Source: Acidobacteriota bacterium (GTDB lineage Bacteria; Acidobacteriota; Holophagae; Acanthopleuribacterales; Acanthopleuribacteraceae). Taken from it: a DNA stretch of 64,000 bases. The notes below the pieces were generated by a model. The model saw only the letters and a list, made by a program, of their open reading frames with translations. It was not told where the DNA came from and made no database searches. Of this stretch, positions 46,453 to 56,800 are shown piece after piece. The stretch is from assembly GCA_020439745.1 (NCBI GenBank), contig JAGQSC010000027.1, positions 62,001-126,000 on the forward strand, given 5' to 3'. The stretch's first letter is position 1, and each line of letters opens with the position of its first letter. Position numbers and translations under genes: made by a program.

Positions 46453-47193
46453 CTAAGGGTTGGGGATCATGATGCGATCACCGGCGTTGATGAGAGATCC
46501 GCTTAGGTTGTTGATGGCCATGATCGCATCGATGCCCACCCCGTAATGTTCGGCCAAACTGATTAAGGTGTCACCCGCAGCCACTCGATGGATGGTGTAG
46601 CCATGAATGACCATGTCGCGTTCCAATAGGGTCCAAGCGCGCGCCACCAGTGCTGCTGCTTTGATCTTGTAAACATAGTCGCGGATCTCTGCGGGTAGAG
46701 CCTGCTCCACGAGTGACCATTCATAAGTCGATTGCGACGTGCAGATACGCCGCACTTTGGTTTCGCCGCTGACGTAGGCTGCCAGGGCGAGTTCCCAGGA
46801 GCCAAATACGCCGCGCAGGTAGGCAAGATAGTCTGCGCAGGCACGAGCGGCCCGCCTGGGGTCCGTTCGTTCGTCCTTCTCGCGATTGACGACCAATCCC
46901 ATATGTCGAGCCGTGTCAGCAGTAAACTGAAACATCCCTACCGCGTCTTTGGGACTCACGGCATGATTGGTGAACCCACTCTCAATGAGCGGGATCCAAA
47001 TCAGTGAGTCTGGGATGGAGCGCTCCTGGAACTGTTCACGAATCATCGGGATATATACCTGTGCGCGAATCATGGATTGATCGACGTGGACTGCCCGATC
47101 ATTGCGCAAATAGGCCACAAAATGCTTGACCCTTGGATGACCGGGGTCTAGGTCAAACGATAAAAGACAAAGTGAAGCAGGGATCAGGAACAT
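46453..47193 (-). CDS. MltD-like lytic transglycosylase with LysM domain
   Basis: I use ATG at 47193 (246 residues), which starts a signal peptide (MFLIPASLCLLSF); a TTG four codons upstream is the alternative. The SLT domain (about 40-175) has catalytic Glu71 in 'IPLIESGFTNHAVSP', 'VGMFQFTADTARHMGL' and 'ALAAYVSGE'. One LysM motif closes the protein ('IHRVAAGDTLISLAEHYGV'). It should cleave peptidoglycan glycan strands to anhydromuropeptides. It is convergent with the prolyl oligopeptidase gene, four bases apart, and lies downstream of an OmpR/histidine kinase pair in the same direction. Confidence 0.93.
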   Translation of the reverse strand: MFLIPASLCLLSFDLDPGHPRVKHFVAYLRNDRAVHVDQSMIRAQVYIPMIREQFQERSIPDSLIWIPLIESGFTNHAVSPKDAVGMFQFTADTARHMGLVVNREKDERTDPRRAARACADYLAYLRGVFGSWELALAAYVSGETKVRRICTSQSTYEWSLVEQALPAEIRDYVYKIKAAALVARAWTLLERDMVIHGYTIHRVAAGDTLISLAEHYGVGIDAIMAINNLSGSLINAGDRIMIPNP

Positions 47194-47244
47194 AAGACAG
47201 CTCAACGGTGTTTGTATCTCTTTTCGACCGTTGAGCCGTATTTG

Positions 47245-47973
47245 TCAAGCAGTGAATTTGTAGCCCAGCCGATGGACGGTGATCAGATAACGGGGATCGT
47301 GGGGGTCGTCTTCGATCTTTTTCCGCAGCTTTGCAACGTGCGTGTCGACCGTACGCGTAAACGGAAGTGCTTGGTATCCCCATACGTCATTCAACAATTC
47401 GTCTCTTGTGACCACCCGACCCCGATTCTCAATGAAGTAGCGTAGTAACATGAATTCCCGCGATGTCATTTTGATGGCCATGCCATTGCGCTTAACTTCG
47501 TGCCTAGCCAGGTCGACCTTAATGGGTCCAAACATAAAGGCACTTTGCTTGGGTGGCGCCGCTTCAAATCGGGGGGACCTGCGCCGCATGACACTTTCGG
47601 CTCGTGCTAAGAGCTCCAGCAAACTAAATGGCTTGGTCACATAGTCATCCGCGCCCAGCTTCAGGCCAAGCACTTTGTCTATTTCAAGCCCTCGGGCCGT
47701 GAGCATGATGATGGGCACGTCACAACCTTCGCTACGCAGCATGCGGCAGACGTCTAACCCGCTAATCTTGGGTAACATGACGTCTAGAATCATGAGGTCA
47801 GGTTGAACCTGTCGCGCTCTTTCAAGGGCTCGGACCCCATCGGCGGCTGAGGAAACATCATACCCCTCAGTTACGAATCCTTCCCTTAGGGCAATGGCTA
47901 AGGACATGTCGTCTTCGACAATTAATACCTTTCTGACATCCGTCAGGGTGTCTGTTTGAGCAAGATGTGGCAA
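47245..47973 (-). CDS. OmpR/PhoB-family response regulator
   Basis: I prefer TTG at 47973, five bases after AAGGGGG and 17 bases past the kinase stop; the longest frame begins at 48009 inside the kinase gene. The receiver domain has '[14 protein letters not shown]', phospho-Asp in '[15 protein letters not shown]' and '[16 protein letters not shown]'. The winged-helix output domain ends with '[19 protein letters not shown]' and '[13 protein letters not shown]'. It acts with the adjacent histidine kinase; the lytic transglycosylase downstream is a possible target, since envelope stress regulators of this kind are common (inference). Confidence 0.94.
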   Translation of the reverse strand: MPHLAQTDTLTDVRKVLIVEDDMSLAIALREGFVTEGYDVSSAADGVRALERARQVQPDLMILDVMLPKISGLDVCRMLRSEGCDVPIIMLTARGLEIDKVLGLKLGADDYVTKPFSLLELLARAESVMRRRSPRFEAAPPKQSAFMFGPIKVDLARHEVKRNGMAIKMTSREFMLLRYFIENRGRVVTRDELLNDVWGYQALPFTRTVDTHVAKLRKKIEDDPHDPRYLITVHRLGYKFTA

Positions 47974-47990
47974 TGGAACCCCCTTAGGTC

Positions 47991-49649
47991 TTAGGATGAC
48001 GGCGCACATTGAGGTGCGCTAGTCACCTGGTTTTGCTCCTCGGCAATTGGTAGTGTGAAGGTGAACGTGCTTCCCATGCCCAACACGCTTTCCAGTTGAA
48101 TGGAACCATCGTGGTCCTCAGCGATGTGCTTCGCAATCGCTAGGCCCAGTCCGGTTCCGCGGATCGGTTGAATCAGTCCCTCGCTGATGCGATGAAACCG
48201 TTCGAAGATTTTTGATTGATCTGATTTTGCAATGCCAATACCGTGATCCGACACCGTAATGGCGACGTCTGATGACTGCACCTCGAGTCGCACCTCCACC
48301 GGCTTCTCGCTGCCGCTATACTTGATGGCATTGTCCAGCAGGTTGTTCACAACCATGCGAATGCTTTCTGCATCGGCATGCACAAATACGGGTTTTCCAC
48401 AGCTGTCTGCAAACACAATGCGGCCTTCTTCAACACGATGCATAAAAGAGTGAACGCAATCCGTGAGCAAATGGTTGATTGAAAGCGTTGTTTTTGTGTA
48501 TTGCTTGTGATCTTTTTCCAGTTTTGAAAAATCGAGTACGTTCTCGATCAATTGAGAAAGTCGCTTGCTTTCATCTTCTATGTGTTGCGCAAATTCCTGG
48601 ATTTTTTCGGGTTGTTTGATTCGTCCACTGGCGATCATCTCTGAAAAGGCGCGAATGGATGAAACGGGCGTACGCAACTCGTGGGATACGTTGGACACGA
48701 AGTCGGTTTTGAGTTCCGAAAGGTGTTTTTGGTGAGCCGCATTAGAAATGGCGATGGCTATTCCCGCTATCACCATGAGGGCAAGTAAGATAGAAAGGCC
48801 GATATTGAGTTGCAGGTTGTGCTGCAGCGGCACATCGATCTGACGTGAGATCACGTGAAATTGCCAATCGCTAAGAATAAAGGTGGGGCTGGCAGATTTG
48901 GTGATGGCCACTGAATGGTCGTCGTGTTCGCCCTGTGCAAGTACGAGGTCGTTCGACTCATCGTGAACACAAATGGCCAAGGGGAAGGTGTGGGGGACTT
49001 CAGCCATGGCATGTTCAACTAACTGGGGGATGAGACGCGCTCTGATGTGTTGGGGATCCAAAACCACACCGATGACGCCGATCAATCTTCGTTCCTCGTC
49101 GCTGACTGGTGCAATGACGATGGGGTACTGTTGATTTGACTCTTCTACTGAATAACCTGAAGGTCCTAATGTGTTTAGCTTCTCTGCGAGCAGTTTCCAA
49201 TACAGTGTGGCCACAAATGCCGAATCGGACAATTCGGCGCTGATTTCGGAAACACTGTCACCATCGCGATTGACAAAAATGGGTGCATCGCTCTGACCTT
49301 GCGCGAAGCTCTGAGCCATCACGTAGGCAATGGTATTGCGTTCATCGTCCTTGAGACGCTTGGTTCTTGATCGCACGAACTCTTTCAGTTTTGACTCATC
49401 GTGAAGCGCGCTGGAAGGCGCGGTCAGATAGGCATCAGCCGCTTTCACGATGGCTTGTCGGAGCCGTTCGTCCAGTGTGAGTAATAGGCGATCGGTGGTC
49501 AGGTTCTGGGCCAAGTCGGTGGCTTCGTGCCATTGTGTCAGTGAACGCCACTGACGCTGTACCAGGAATCCTGTGGGGACCAGCACCAAAGCGGCTGTTG
49601 CTACTGTAGTCAGCCGCGAACGTTCCCAGATTGCCTTAATCCGCCCCAT
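47991..49649 (-). CDS. Membrane sensor histidine kinase
   Basis: The 552-residue kinase has two membrane helices (about 14-30 and 280-305) flanking a large extracytoplasmic sensor region of about 245 residues. Phospho-His323 lies in '[17 protein letters not shown]'. ATPase boxes are '[13 protein letters not shown]' (N), 'VSDHGIGIA' (G1), 'FERFHR' (F) and '[12 protein letters not shown]' (G2). All are intact. It lies directly upstream of its OmpR-type regulator, forming a standard two-component pair. The ligand is unknown. Confidence 0.94.
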   Translation of the reverse strand: MGRIKAIWERSRLTTVATAALVLVPTGFLVQRQWRSLTQWHEATDLAQNLTTDRLLLTLDERLRQAIVKAADAYLTAPSSALHDESKLKEFVRSRTKRLKDDERNTIAYVMAQSFAQGQSDAPIFVNRDGDSVSEISAELSDSAFVATLYWKLLAEKLNTLGPSGYSVEESNQQYPIVIAPVSDEERRLIGVIGVVLDPQHIRARLIPQLVEHAMAEVPHTFPLAICVHDESNDLVLAQGEHDDHSVAITKSASPTFILSDWQFHVISRQIDVPLQHNLQLNIGLSILLALMVIAGIAIAISNAAHQKHLSELKTDFVSNVSHELRTPVSSIRAFSEMIASGRIKQPEKIQEFAQHIEDESKRLSQLIENVLDFSKLEKDHKQYTKTTLSINHLLTDCVHSFMHRVEEGRIVFADSCGKPVFVHADAESIRMVVNNLLDNAIKYSGSEKPVEVRLEVQSSDVAITVSDHGIGIAKSDQSKIFERFHRISEGLIQPIRGTGLGLAIAKHIAEDHDGSIQLESVLGMGSTFTFTLPIAEEQNQVTSAPQCAPSS

Positions 49650-49751
49650 TTGGAATGCCTGCTCCCGTTTTGAATCGCGATCGTCTCTTCCTAACTACGT
49701 GAAATAGACGCGCAGTTTGCATCCCTACCGTATTTTTTACAGACGTAAGCA

Positions 49752-49796
49752 AAAAGAAAACGCCGGCTACCCACTTGGGAGCCGGCGTTTTCTAGC
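49752..49796 (-). terminator. Bidirectional-looking intrinsic terminator after the PDZ gene
   Basis: A hairpin with AAAACGCCGGCT (49757-49768) and AGCCGGCGTTTT (49780-49791) has a 12-pair stem and an 11-base loop. Read leftward it ends in TTTTCTTTTTG, so it terminates the small PDZ gene at 49812 and insulates the downstream histidine kinase gene. Confidence 0.9.
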
Positions 49797-49811
49797 TTCG
49801 GCTGGAGAAGC

Positions 49812-50273
49812 TTAAATCTGAGATTCCTGAACGTGATGCTTCACCATATGCTTGCCAACCCAAGTGGCGATGGTCTGGTCGGGCACGGAAGCCATGACCA
49901 CGTTGTAGGTGGATTGTTGGCCATTGCGCTCAACCACAAAGGCAACTTTGTCGCCGATCTTGATGGTTTTCATCAAACCCTCAAGATCCTGTCCGGTCAT
50001 TCCGGCAAGTGTCTTGCCATGCATCGATACCAGAACATCGCCCGCCTTGATGCCGGCCTTCTCACCGGGGCTATCGGCAAGCACTTCAGACACCTTCACG
50101 ATCTTTGACTCATCACCGAGTCCTTCAACGTGAATGCCGTCCCATGCGGTGTTCTTCAGGTAAGAGACGTACTTGTTCAGACAATCCTGTGCGCTCGCCG
50201 TGCATGCATGGCCTTCGCCTGCCCAAACCATGGTTCCCAATAGCGCAATTAATACCAATCCGAGTCTTTTCAT
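49812..50273 (-). CDS. Small secreted PDZ-domain protein (paralogue 1)
   Basis: The 153-residue protein has a signal peptide (LVLIALLGTMVWAGEGHA), a Cys pair (CTASAQDC) and a single PDZ domain (about 45-130) recognised by 'LADSPGEKAGIKAGDVLVSM' and 'DLEGLMKTIKIGDKVAFVVE'. The C-terminal tail 'WVGKHMVKHHVQES' is His-rich. No protease domain is present. The ATG has a perfect AGGAGGT site. It is a close relative of the next gene upstream (50400), with shared segments 'NTAWDG', 'VEG-G' and the W-G-H-HH tail, so the two arose by tandem duplication. A binding or metal-related periplasmic role is possible; the function is unknown. Confidence 0.85.
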   Translation of the reverse strand: MKRLGLVLIALLGTMVWAGEGHACTASAQDCLNKYVSYLKNTAWDGIHVEGLGDESKIVKVSEVLADSPGEKAGIKAGDVLVSMHGKTLAGMTGQDLEGLMKTIKIGDKVAFVVERNGQQSTYNVVMASVPDQTIATWVGKHMVKHHVQESQI

Positions 50274-50399
50274 GACAACCTCCTATCGCGTCATTTGATG
50301 TACTTTGGGGGTACTGACACCAATTTACGGGAGGCGAATGCAAAGGTCATGAAGCCTGAGAAAAAAAGGGAAAAATGTTGTTAACAATTGTAAAAAACG

Positions 50400-50873
50400 T
50401 TACTCGGAGCCCTTTTCGTCGGATTCCACATAGTGGTGGAGGATGAAATGTCGACCAATCCATCCGGCTACCATATCCACAGGAGGTGCTGCCAAAGTAA
50501 TGGAAACGTCAAACCGCTTGCCATCTCGGTCCACGAGGTATGTAATGTTCTGGCCCACTTTCAGGTTCTTCATGACCTTGATGAGATCTTCATTGGTCCA
50601 ATCTTGCATGGCCTGCCCATCGAGGGAAACCAGAATGTCGCCCACTTTGAAATTACTGTGCTCAGCTGGGCTTTCTGCCTCTATTTCTACCACACGCACC
50701 GGGTCCGACGAGCCGACGCCCTCAACACGCAGCCCATCCCATGCCGTATTCAGATAGGCCTCGGCTTGCGCTTGGAGACAGGCCTCAGTGGGTCTCGGGC
50801 ACCGTTTGTATACTTTGGTTCTTTCCTGGGCGGCGGCAAAGCACGCGATAGCCGCTATAAAGAACAAACGCAA
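50400..50873 (-). CDS. Small secreted PDZ-domain protein (paralogue 2)
   Basis: The 157-residue paralogue starts at a TTG with GAGGTG just ahead. It has a short signal peptide (LFFIAAIACFAAA), a Cys pair (CPRPTEAC), a PDZ core ('AESPAEHSNFKVGDILVSLD', 'LIKVMKNLKVGQNITYLVD') and the same tail type, 'WIGRHFILHHYVES'. The identical order (Cys pair, NTAWDG, PDZ, W-x-G-x-H...HH) shows both copies keep a conserved design. The gap between the two genes (126 bases) has a TTGTTAACAA palindrome at 50378-50387 and no terminator. Confidence 0.83.
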   Translation of the reverse strand: MRLFFIAAIACFAAAQERTKVYKRCPRPTEACLQAQAEAYLNTAWDGLRVEGVGSSDPVRVVEIEAESPAEHSNFKVGDILVSLDGQAMQDWTNEDLIKVMKNLKVGQNITYLVDRDGKRFDVSITLAAPPVDMVAGWIGRHFILHHYVESDEKGSE

Positions 50874-50931
50874 CCTTCACCTCACAACTTCAGACATTAT
50901 ACTGAAAGAAGACCGTGAAGGGAGAATCGCT

Positions 50932-51546
50932 ATGTCGAGGATTACTTGGTATTTTGATTTCATTTCTCCGTTTGCCTATTTGCAAGCAGTTGAAATTGAC
51001 AAACTGGGAATCGAAGTAGTGCCGCGACCTGTATTGCTGGCGGGCCTACTGAAGCATTGGGGCCACAAAGGGCCAGCCGAAATCCCTACCAAACGTCTTT
51101 TCACTTACCGTCACTGCCTGTGGTTGGCGCGCAAGCATGGGATCTCTATGCGTTTCCCGGAAAGCCATCCTTTCAATCCGCTTTTTGGTTTGCGTCTGGC
51201 CCTGGCAGCCGGCAGTTCCTGGGCCGCAATCATGCACATCTTTCGGTTTGTCTGGGAAGAAGGACACAGTTTTGTGGATCTGGATCGTTGCCGGGAGTTG
51301 GCAGGAGGGCTCGGTGTAGATATGGAACGCACTCAGGATGCAACCATCAAGGAACGGCTTATGGAAAACGGCTCTAGAGCCATTCAGTCCGGGGTCTTTG
51401 GCGTACCTACCTTACTGGTGGATGGCCAACTCTTTTGGGGCTTTGATGCTACCGATATGGCGCTCGATTATCTATCGGGAAAGTTGCCTTTGGATCAAGA
51501 CGAAGATCTGCGTCTGCAACGGCTTCCCGTTTCCGCCCACCGCTAA
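50932..51546 (+). CDS. 2-hydroxychromene-2-carboxylate isomerase-like DsbA-fold protein
   Basis: ATG at 50932 follows AAGGGAG by seven bases; the upstream extension runs over the divergent PDZ gene and is rejected. The 204-residue protein belongs to the HCCA isomerase/GST-kappa branch of the DsbA family: 'WYFDFISPFAYLQAVEID' at the start and 'GVFGVPTLLVDGQLFWGFD' at the end. There is no CxxC, so it is not a disulfide oxidase. Family members perform glutathione-dependent isomerisation or conjugation; the substrate is unknown. Confidence 0.9.
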   Translation: MSRITWYFDFISPFAYLQAVEIDKLGIEVVPRPVLLAGLLKHWGHKGPAEIPTKRLFTYRHCLWLARKHGISMRFPESHPFNPLFGLRLALAAGSSWAAIMHIFRFVWEEGHSFVDLDRCRELAGGLGVDMERTQDATIKERLMENGSRAIQSGVFGVPTLLVDGQLFWGFDATDMALDYLSGKLPLDQDEDLRLQRLPVSAHR

Positions 51547-51599
51547 AAAAGTAGTACAGGAAACCGCAAATTAGCCGATAGATTTTAGGTGGAGGAAAC

Positions 51600-53096
51600 T
51601 TGAAGATCGATGTGCGCGAAGACCATCTGATCACCTTGAGCGAAAGGGCCTTGGGTGATGTTGACTATCTCGTCATCTATATGGACTGGATAACCACAGA
51701 ACACCATAGCTGCCTGGTAGCTCTGGGCGTGGATCAAATGGGCCATCGGCGGATTGTGGGGTTGGCGTATGGCAACCAGCGGTCCGTTCGAACAGTGCAA
51801 GCGCTGCTTGACGATCTGGTCCGTCGTAAACTGAGCGTCAATCGTCGACGCCTTTATGTGGTGGCAGGGTCCATGATCTTACGCAATTCAGTTCTGGGTA
51901 TGTTTGGTGATGCCGCTTTAATTCAACGGTGTCGCACTCATTGCTTGCGCGAAACCGCCGAACCTTTGAATAAGGAAAAGGCCCAGGAAGTAAGGGCCGC
52001 CCTGAAAGAAGCATTTTCACTTCCATGGCAACAGGCCCGTATTGGTATTGAACGAGTGGCGTCCGATATCCGCGATGAAAACCCGATCGTTGCCGCGAAT
52101 CTACTGGAGAGCCTCAACGAAGACTTGACCATCAACCACCTAGACCTGCCTGCCAGCTTGTCTCGTGAGGTGGCCACCACGCGATTTCTTCTCAATCCAG
52201 AAAAGGGCTTCAAGCACCATCTAAAGAAACTAGACCGGCAAAAAGGCGAGCGAGAAGCGCTGATATTCTTGGCAAGTGCATACGTGGATGCGGAAACACG
52301 CATGTCGCGCATTGCGGGGTTTCGCGATCTGTGGATTTTGGATGCAGCACTGCAGCAAGAGGACATTGACGAGTCCTACAGTGATCTGGCTGTACCTCAA
52401 AGCAAAACCCAGTTGCGGCCGAGATTACGGCGCCACAAGCGATGGTCGGTTCACGATGTTCATGGGCAAATCCAGTGCACGATACGCGCACAGGTTATCG
52501 ATATCAGTTTGAGGGGCGTATCTGTGGAGACGCGTTCTCCATTAACCGTGGGAAGGTCTTATAGCTTTCATCTCAATAATCCCGGAAAGCAAGTCAACCT
52601 CATGGGGCGAGTGGCTTGGTGCAAACTGAACCGAACCGAACGAGTGGCTCCCGATGAATCGGCTGCGATCTATCGTGCCGGTATTGAGTTTAATGGGATG
52701 CTCTCTGATTCAGGCGATGATCTGCTGGGATTCCTCGAAAATAGTGTCGAGATATTGTTGGACCGTCGGATTTTTGGGCGTTTTCGCGTGAATGGAGGTG
52801 AACAAACCGTTCGACTCGACTCGTCGTTTCCCTTCATTGTCAAGAAACTGTCCTCCTCAGGCATGCTGATTGAAACTGAATACAGGCCTGAAGTGTCCAT
52901 CGTTCTGCCATTCGAAATAAAGCTGGGCCCAGACTCTTTTGAGGCCATTGGCAAGGTGGTTCATGTGAAGGAAATTAGTGACGGAGGCGTTGCCGAACTG
53001 GGTATCGAATTCATCGAGTCGGAAAAGGATAGCCAAAAAGTGTTGGAGCACTTCATAGTCAATGAACTCGACACCGCAGTGGCAACTACTGATTAG
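51600..53096 (+). CDS. Fusion of an inactivated mutator-type transposase domain to two PilZ domains
   Basis: TTG at 51600 follows GGAGG by four bases, giving 498 residues. Residues about 20-250 align by eye with IS256/mutator-type transposases: 'YMDWIT' with the first catalytic Asp (D29), 'CLVALGVDQMGHRRIVGLAY', 'LLDDLVRRKL', and 'LIQRCRTHCLRE', matching the conserved 'QRCxxHxxRN' helix. The second Asp region reads 'VVAGSMILRN' (Asp gone), and the 'TTNAIERLN'-like element reads 'ATTRFLLN', so the catalytic Glu is also gone. Residues about 274-385 are a PilZ domain with RxxxR (R277-R281, RRHKR) and D-I-S-L-R-G (301-306). Residues about 388-490 are a second PilZ, RRIFGRF with a degenerate KLSSSG. 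PilZ binds cyclic di-GMP; the fusion suggests a c-di-GMP-responsive nucleic-acid-binding protein (inference). Confidence 0.85.
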   Translation: MKIDVREDHLITLSERALGDVDYLVIYMDWITTEHHSCLVALGVDQMGHRRIVGLAYGNQRSVRTVQALLDDLVRRKLSVNRRRLYVVAGSMILRNSVLGMFGDAALIQRCRTHCLRETAEPLNKEKAQEVRAALKEAFSLPWQQARIGIERVASDIRDENPIVAANLLESLNEDLTINHLDLPASLSREVATTRFLLNPEKGFKHHLKKLDRQKGEREALIFLASAYVDAETRMSRIAGFRDLWILDAALQQEDIDESYSDLAVPQSKTQLRPRLRRHKRWSVHDVHGQIQCTIRAQVIDISLRGVSVETRSPLTVGRSYSFHLNNPGKQVNLMGRVAWCKLNRTERVAPDESAAIYRAGIEFNGMLSDSGDDLLGFLENSVEILLDRRIFGRFRVNGGEQTVRLDSSFPFIVKKLSSSGMLIETEYRPEVSIVLPFEIKLGPDSFEAIGKVVHVKEISDGGVAELGIEFIESEKDSQKVLEHFIVNELDTAVATTD

Positions 53097-53836
53097 TCGT
53101 CAAGACTGAAATCAGAACCCGATCCCGTTTCTGCGACGTTGGTCAACGTGCCGTTTACAAACTTGATTTGGCTGGGAAGGCCTGTGGACTCGTGAACAGA
53201 GGTTGTGAAATAACCCATCTTCACACCTTTATTGGTGCGTAGGTCCCAAACCTCGACATCCTTACCGCCTTCGGTTCTTTTCGTAAACGAAACCGGGCGT
53301 CCCGTTACACAAAAGGCTTGTTTCTTGGTCATGCCATTGACCAGTTTGCGATTGGCGATGGCGGCCTTGATGTCTGCGGGCCAATCTGAGTGCTCATCCT
53401 GCAAGGGCACCCTAGAAAAAGCTTTATCAAGGCATGCCTTGAATTGTTCCATATTATCCACATCGACGAACATAATGACGGTTTGTATATCCTCGTCGTC
53501 GGTACCTTCAAGCTCAATCTCAATACCGTCGTCGTCTATGTCCAGGTCGTCCATCTTCAGGGGTTGATTCACCGAAACGCCCCAATAAGTGCTGTCGGCG
53601 TGGTACCAACTGGCAGATACAACGGTATCTGCTTCGGTATTAATGCCTGTGGGAGATACCTCAACAAGTGGCCGTTTGTAGGTACCGTATGCATGCCTCC
53701 CAGTGGCACACGGCATGTCAACTCGGGCATACAAAGTACCATCCAACATTTTCTTGATTTCCTTCTTGTCGCTCTTGCTCAAACCGCCTGCCATGCAGGG
53801 CAATACCAAGGTACACGCAAGTAAGATGCGAAACAT
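53093..53836 (-). CDS. Secreted protein of unknown function
   Basis: The 247-residue protein has a signal peptide (FRILLACTLVLPCMAGG) and an acidic middle region rich in Asp ('LDIDDDGIEIELEGTDDED'). Its C-terminal 60 residues, 'GMTKKQAFCVTGRPVSFTKR' then 'VEVWDLRTNKGVKMGYF', resemble the SmpA/OmlA-like (BamE-type) turn 'G-t---v---lG-P', though the match is loose. It overlaps the end of the transposase-PilZ gene by four bases on the opposite strand. Function unknown. Confidence 0.75.
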   Translation of the reverse strand: MFRILLACTLVLPCMAGGLSKSDKKEIKKMLDGTLYARVDMPCATGRHAYGTYKRPLVEVSPTGINTEADTVVSASWYHADSTYWGVSVNQPLKMDDLDIDDDGIEIELEGTDDEDIQTVIMFVDVDNMEQFKACLDKAFSRVPLQDEHSDWPADIKAAIANRKLVNGMTKKQAFCVTGRPVSFTKRTEGGKDVEVWDLRTNKGVKMGYFTTSVHESTGLPSQIKFVNGTLTNVAETGSGSDFSLDD

Positions 53837-53871
53837 ATGTCCCTCCTGTCTATCGGGTCGTAGGGGCTATT

Positions 53872-56800
53872 CTAGCGTTCTTCAGCTGGTTGAGGAAGTG
53901 GTTTCCAAAGCTTCGACAGTTGGTTTGTTACATCCTCGATCACCAAATAACCGCATGGTACGACGATCAGCGAAATGACGGTGGCGAACAACACGCCAAA
54001 TGCCAGAGAGATAGCCATGGGTACCAGGAACCTGGCTTGCATGCTTCGTTCCAGCAGCAAGGGGAGCAGTCCCACGAAGGTGGTAATGGACGTCAAGAGA
54101 ATGGGCCTGAACCTCTTGATGCCAGCTTGGCGGATGGCTTGGAAAAGGCTCATATCTTGATTGCGGTGCTTGTTGATGAAATCGACCAAAACCAGGCTGT
54201 CGTTGACGACCACTCCTGAGAGTGCCACGATGCCGAACATACTCAGCATAGTGAGGTTCATCCCCATAATGACGTGGCCCCAAATGGCGCCTACCAAGCC
54301 AAACGGGATGGCGCTCATGATGACCAGGGGATGAACGTATGAGTTCAATGGAACAGCCAAAAGCGCGAAAATCAATACCAGTGCCAATAAGTATCCTCTC
54401 ATGAGCCCTGACATCGTATCGCGTTGTTCTGCCTTGGATCCTTCGAAACTCGCCGTGATCTCTGGGAATCTTTCCTTCAACTGAGGCAGGATTTGGGATT
54501 TCATCTGGGCGATCACGAGGTCGGGACTGGATTTCTCGATATCCACGTCTGCAGTTACATGAATGGAACGCTGCCGGTCAACCCTCTGGATCGCAGCGTA
54601 TCCCCGACCGATCTCCACATCAGCGACCAGGTGAAATGGTATCTGAAGCCCTTGCGGTGTGCGGATGCGTAGTTGTTCCAAATGGCCTACCGATGCCCGT
54701 TCGTTTTCGGGCAGCCGAACCATGACGCGCACATCGTCACGACCCCTTTGAATGCGTTGTGCTTCTTCCCCATAAAAGGCCTGCCTCACTTGCCGAGCAA
54801 CATCAGCCTGACTGATACCCCATGCCTCTGCTTCATCTTTCACGCTTATCTTTAACTCCTGCTTGCCTTCTTGAAAGGAGTCGGCGACTTCGAAGACTCC
54901 TGCGAAACCAACCAATTCGGACTTGAGAATTTGAGATGCTTCGCGCAATCGCTCCACATTGCGACCGGTAAGCTGTACGTCTATGTCCTTGCCGGCCGAG
55001 AACAATGATGCTGAAAAGCTGAGTTCATTGGCGTCAGCAATGAGACCAGTCAGTTCCCTCCAGCGCTGCGCAAGTTGCTCGCTGCTCACATTAGTGCGTT
55101 CTTCGGCGGGTGCCAACTCTATGGTGACCTCTCCCAAATGCGAGCCCGAATCACCCGACCCGGCCCCACCGGAATTGCGTGTTTGAGCCAGACGGTAAGG
55201 CTGTTCACCAACCGCAGCGTAGACATGTCGAAACAGCTTTTCGCCGCCCGGTCGGTCTTTGAGCTCGTCTGCAAGCAATGCGGCACTTCGTTCTAAGCGC
55301 GCAATGGATTCGTTGGTCACGTCAATAGGTGTGCCTTGTGGCATGCTCAACGAAGCCGAGATAAAGTCGGCTTCCACTGATGGCATAAACTCATAGCGAA
55401 TCCAACCAGTTTTGACCATGACGGCAGTCACTATGAAGATGGCGACCAAACCGGCAATCGTCGCGTATCGCCAACTAAGACAAACCTCGAGCACGGGCGC
55501 ATAGACTTTTTGGATCAATCTCGTCAGGCCATTGGCAAACCCGTCTTGAACGCGGTGCCATGGGTTTCTCGACGCCGATCTTCGTTTGGGGATATGGGAC
55601 AAATGGTTAGGAAGAATAAGTTTCGACTCGATGAACGAAAAAACAAGACATGAGATCACAATGATTGGGATTACACCCATGACCTTGCCCATGGTGCCCG
55701 CCACATTCAGCATGGGAATAAAGGCTGCGACGGTCGTCAAGACACCAAATGTAACCGGTACCGCTACTTCACGTGCACCCTCTATGGCACCTCGGAGACC
55801 TTGTCCGTGGCGTTGTTGATGGGTGAAGATGTTCTCGCCTACGACTATGGCATCGTCGACGACGATACCTAGCACCACGATAAAGGCAAAAAGCGAGATC
55901 AGGTTGATGGACACGCCGAAAAAAGGCATCAACCAAAATGCACCCATAAACGAAATAGGTATTCCCACACTGACCCAAATGGCTAAGCGGAAACGGAGAA
56001 ACAAGCTCAACGACACAAACACCAATACCAACCCGCTCAATCCGTTGCGGACCAGTAAGCTTAATCGGTCTCTCAATACCTTTGATTGATCCTGCCAGAT
56101 GGACAGGTGAATTCCTTCGGGCAACGACGGTTCCGTATCTCGAATGTAAGTCTTTACCTGATCGGCGATGTCGAGCGCACTTTGCTTTCCGATGCGAAAG
56201 ACTTCGACCAACATACTGCGTTTCCCGTCAAATCGACCCGCTTGCTCGGTTTCTGCGAACCCATCAACGATATGGGCCACATCACCCAAACGTACTTCGG
56301 CACCTTGGTCGGTTTGACGGACCACAATTTGTTCAAAGTCGTCCTTTCGGTAGGATTGCCCAATACTTCGCAGTAAGATTTCGCCCGCTTCCGTTTTTAC
56401 GGTACCGCCGGGCATATCTAGCGAGCTTTTCCGAATTGCCTGGGCGACTTGGTCAAACGTGAGACCGAACCGTTGCAATTGAAGTTCCGAAACTTCAATC
56501 GAAACCTCATAGGGTCTCGCCGTGGTTAAGCTGACGGCTGTGATTCCAGGAAGAGATGTGAGATCGTCGCGAACGCGCTCTGCGACTTTCTTCAAGGACA
56601 CTTCGTCGGCATCGCCGTAAATCGCCACATCAATGACTTGGCGGCGATTGGTGAGCTCTGCCATAACGGGTTTTTCAATCTCGGCGGGAAAGGTATCAAT
56701 GGCGTCGACTTTCGACTTGATGTCATCTAGTACTCTGCTTGCATCGGTTCCTATGGTGAGTTCGGCAACGACGGCGCTGATTCCTTCCGCTGAAGTGGAC

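Noticed and set aside
50378-50387. TTGTTAACAA palindrome between the PDZ genes as an operator
   Set aside because: Ten bases of AT-rich symmetry in an AT-rich gap are expected by chance, and it lies downstream of one gene with no promoter match.
50788-50931. N-terminal extension of the DsbA-fold isomerase
   Set aside because: It overlaps the divergent PDZ gene, and the ATG at 50932 has a good ribosome binding site and begins exactly at the conserved domain.
51600-52350. An active insertion sequence of the IS256/mutator type
   Set aside because: No terminal inverted repeats or target duplications flank the gene, two catalytic residues are lost, and the frame continues into PilZ domains.
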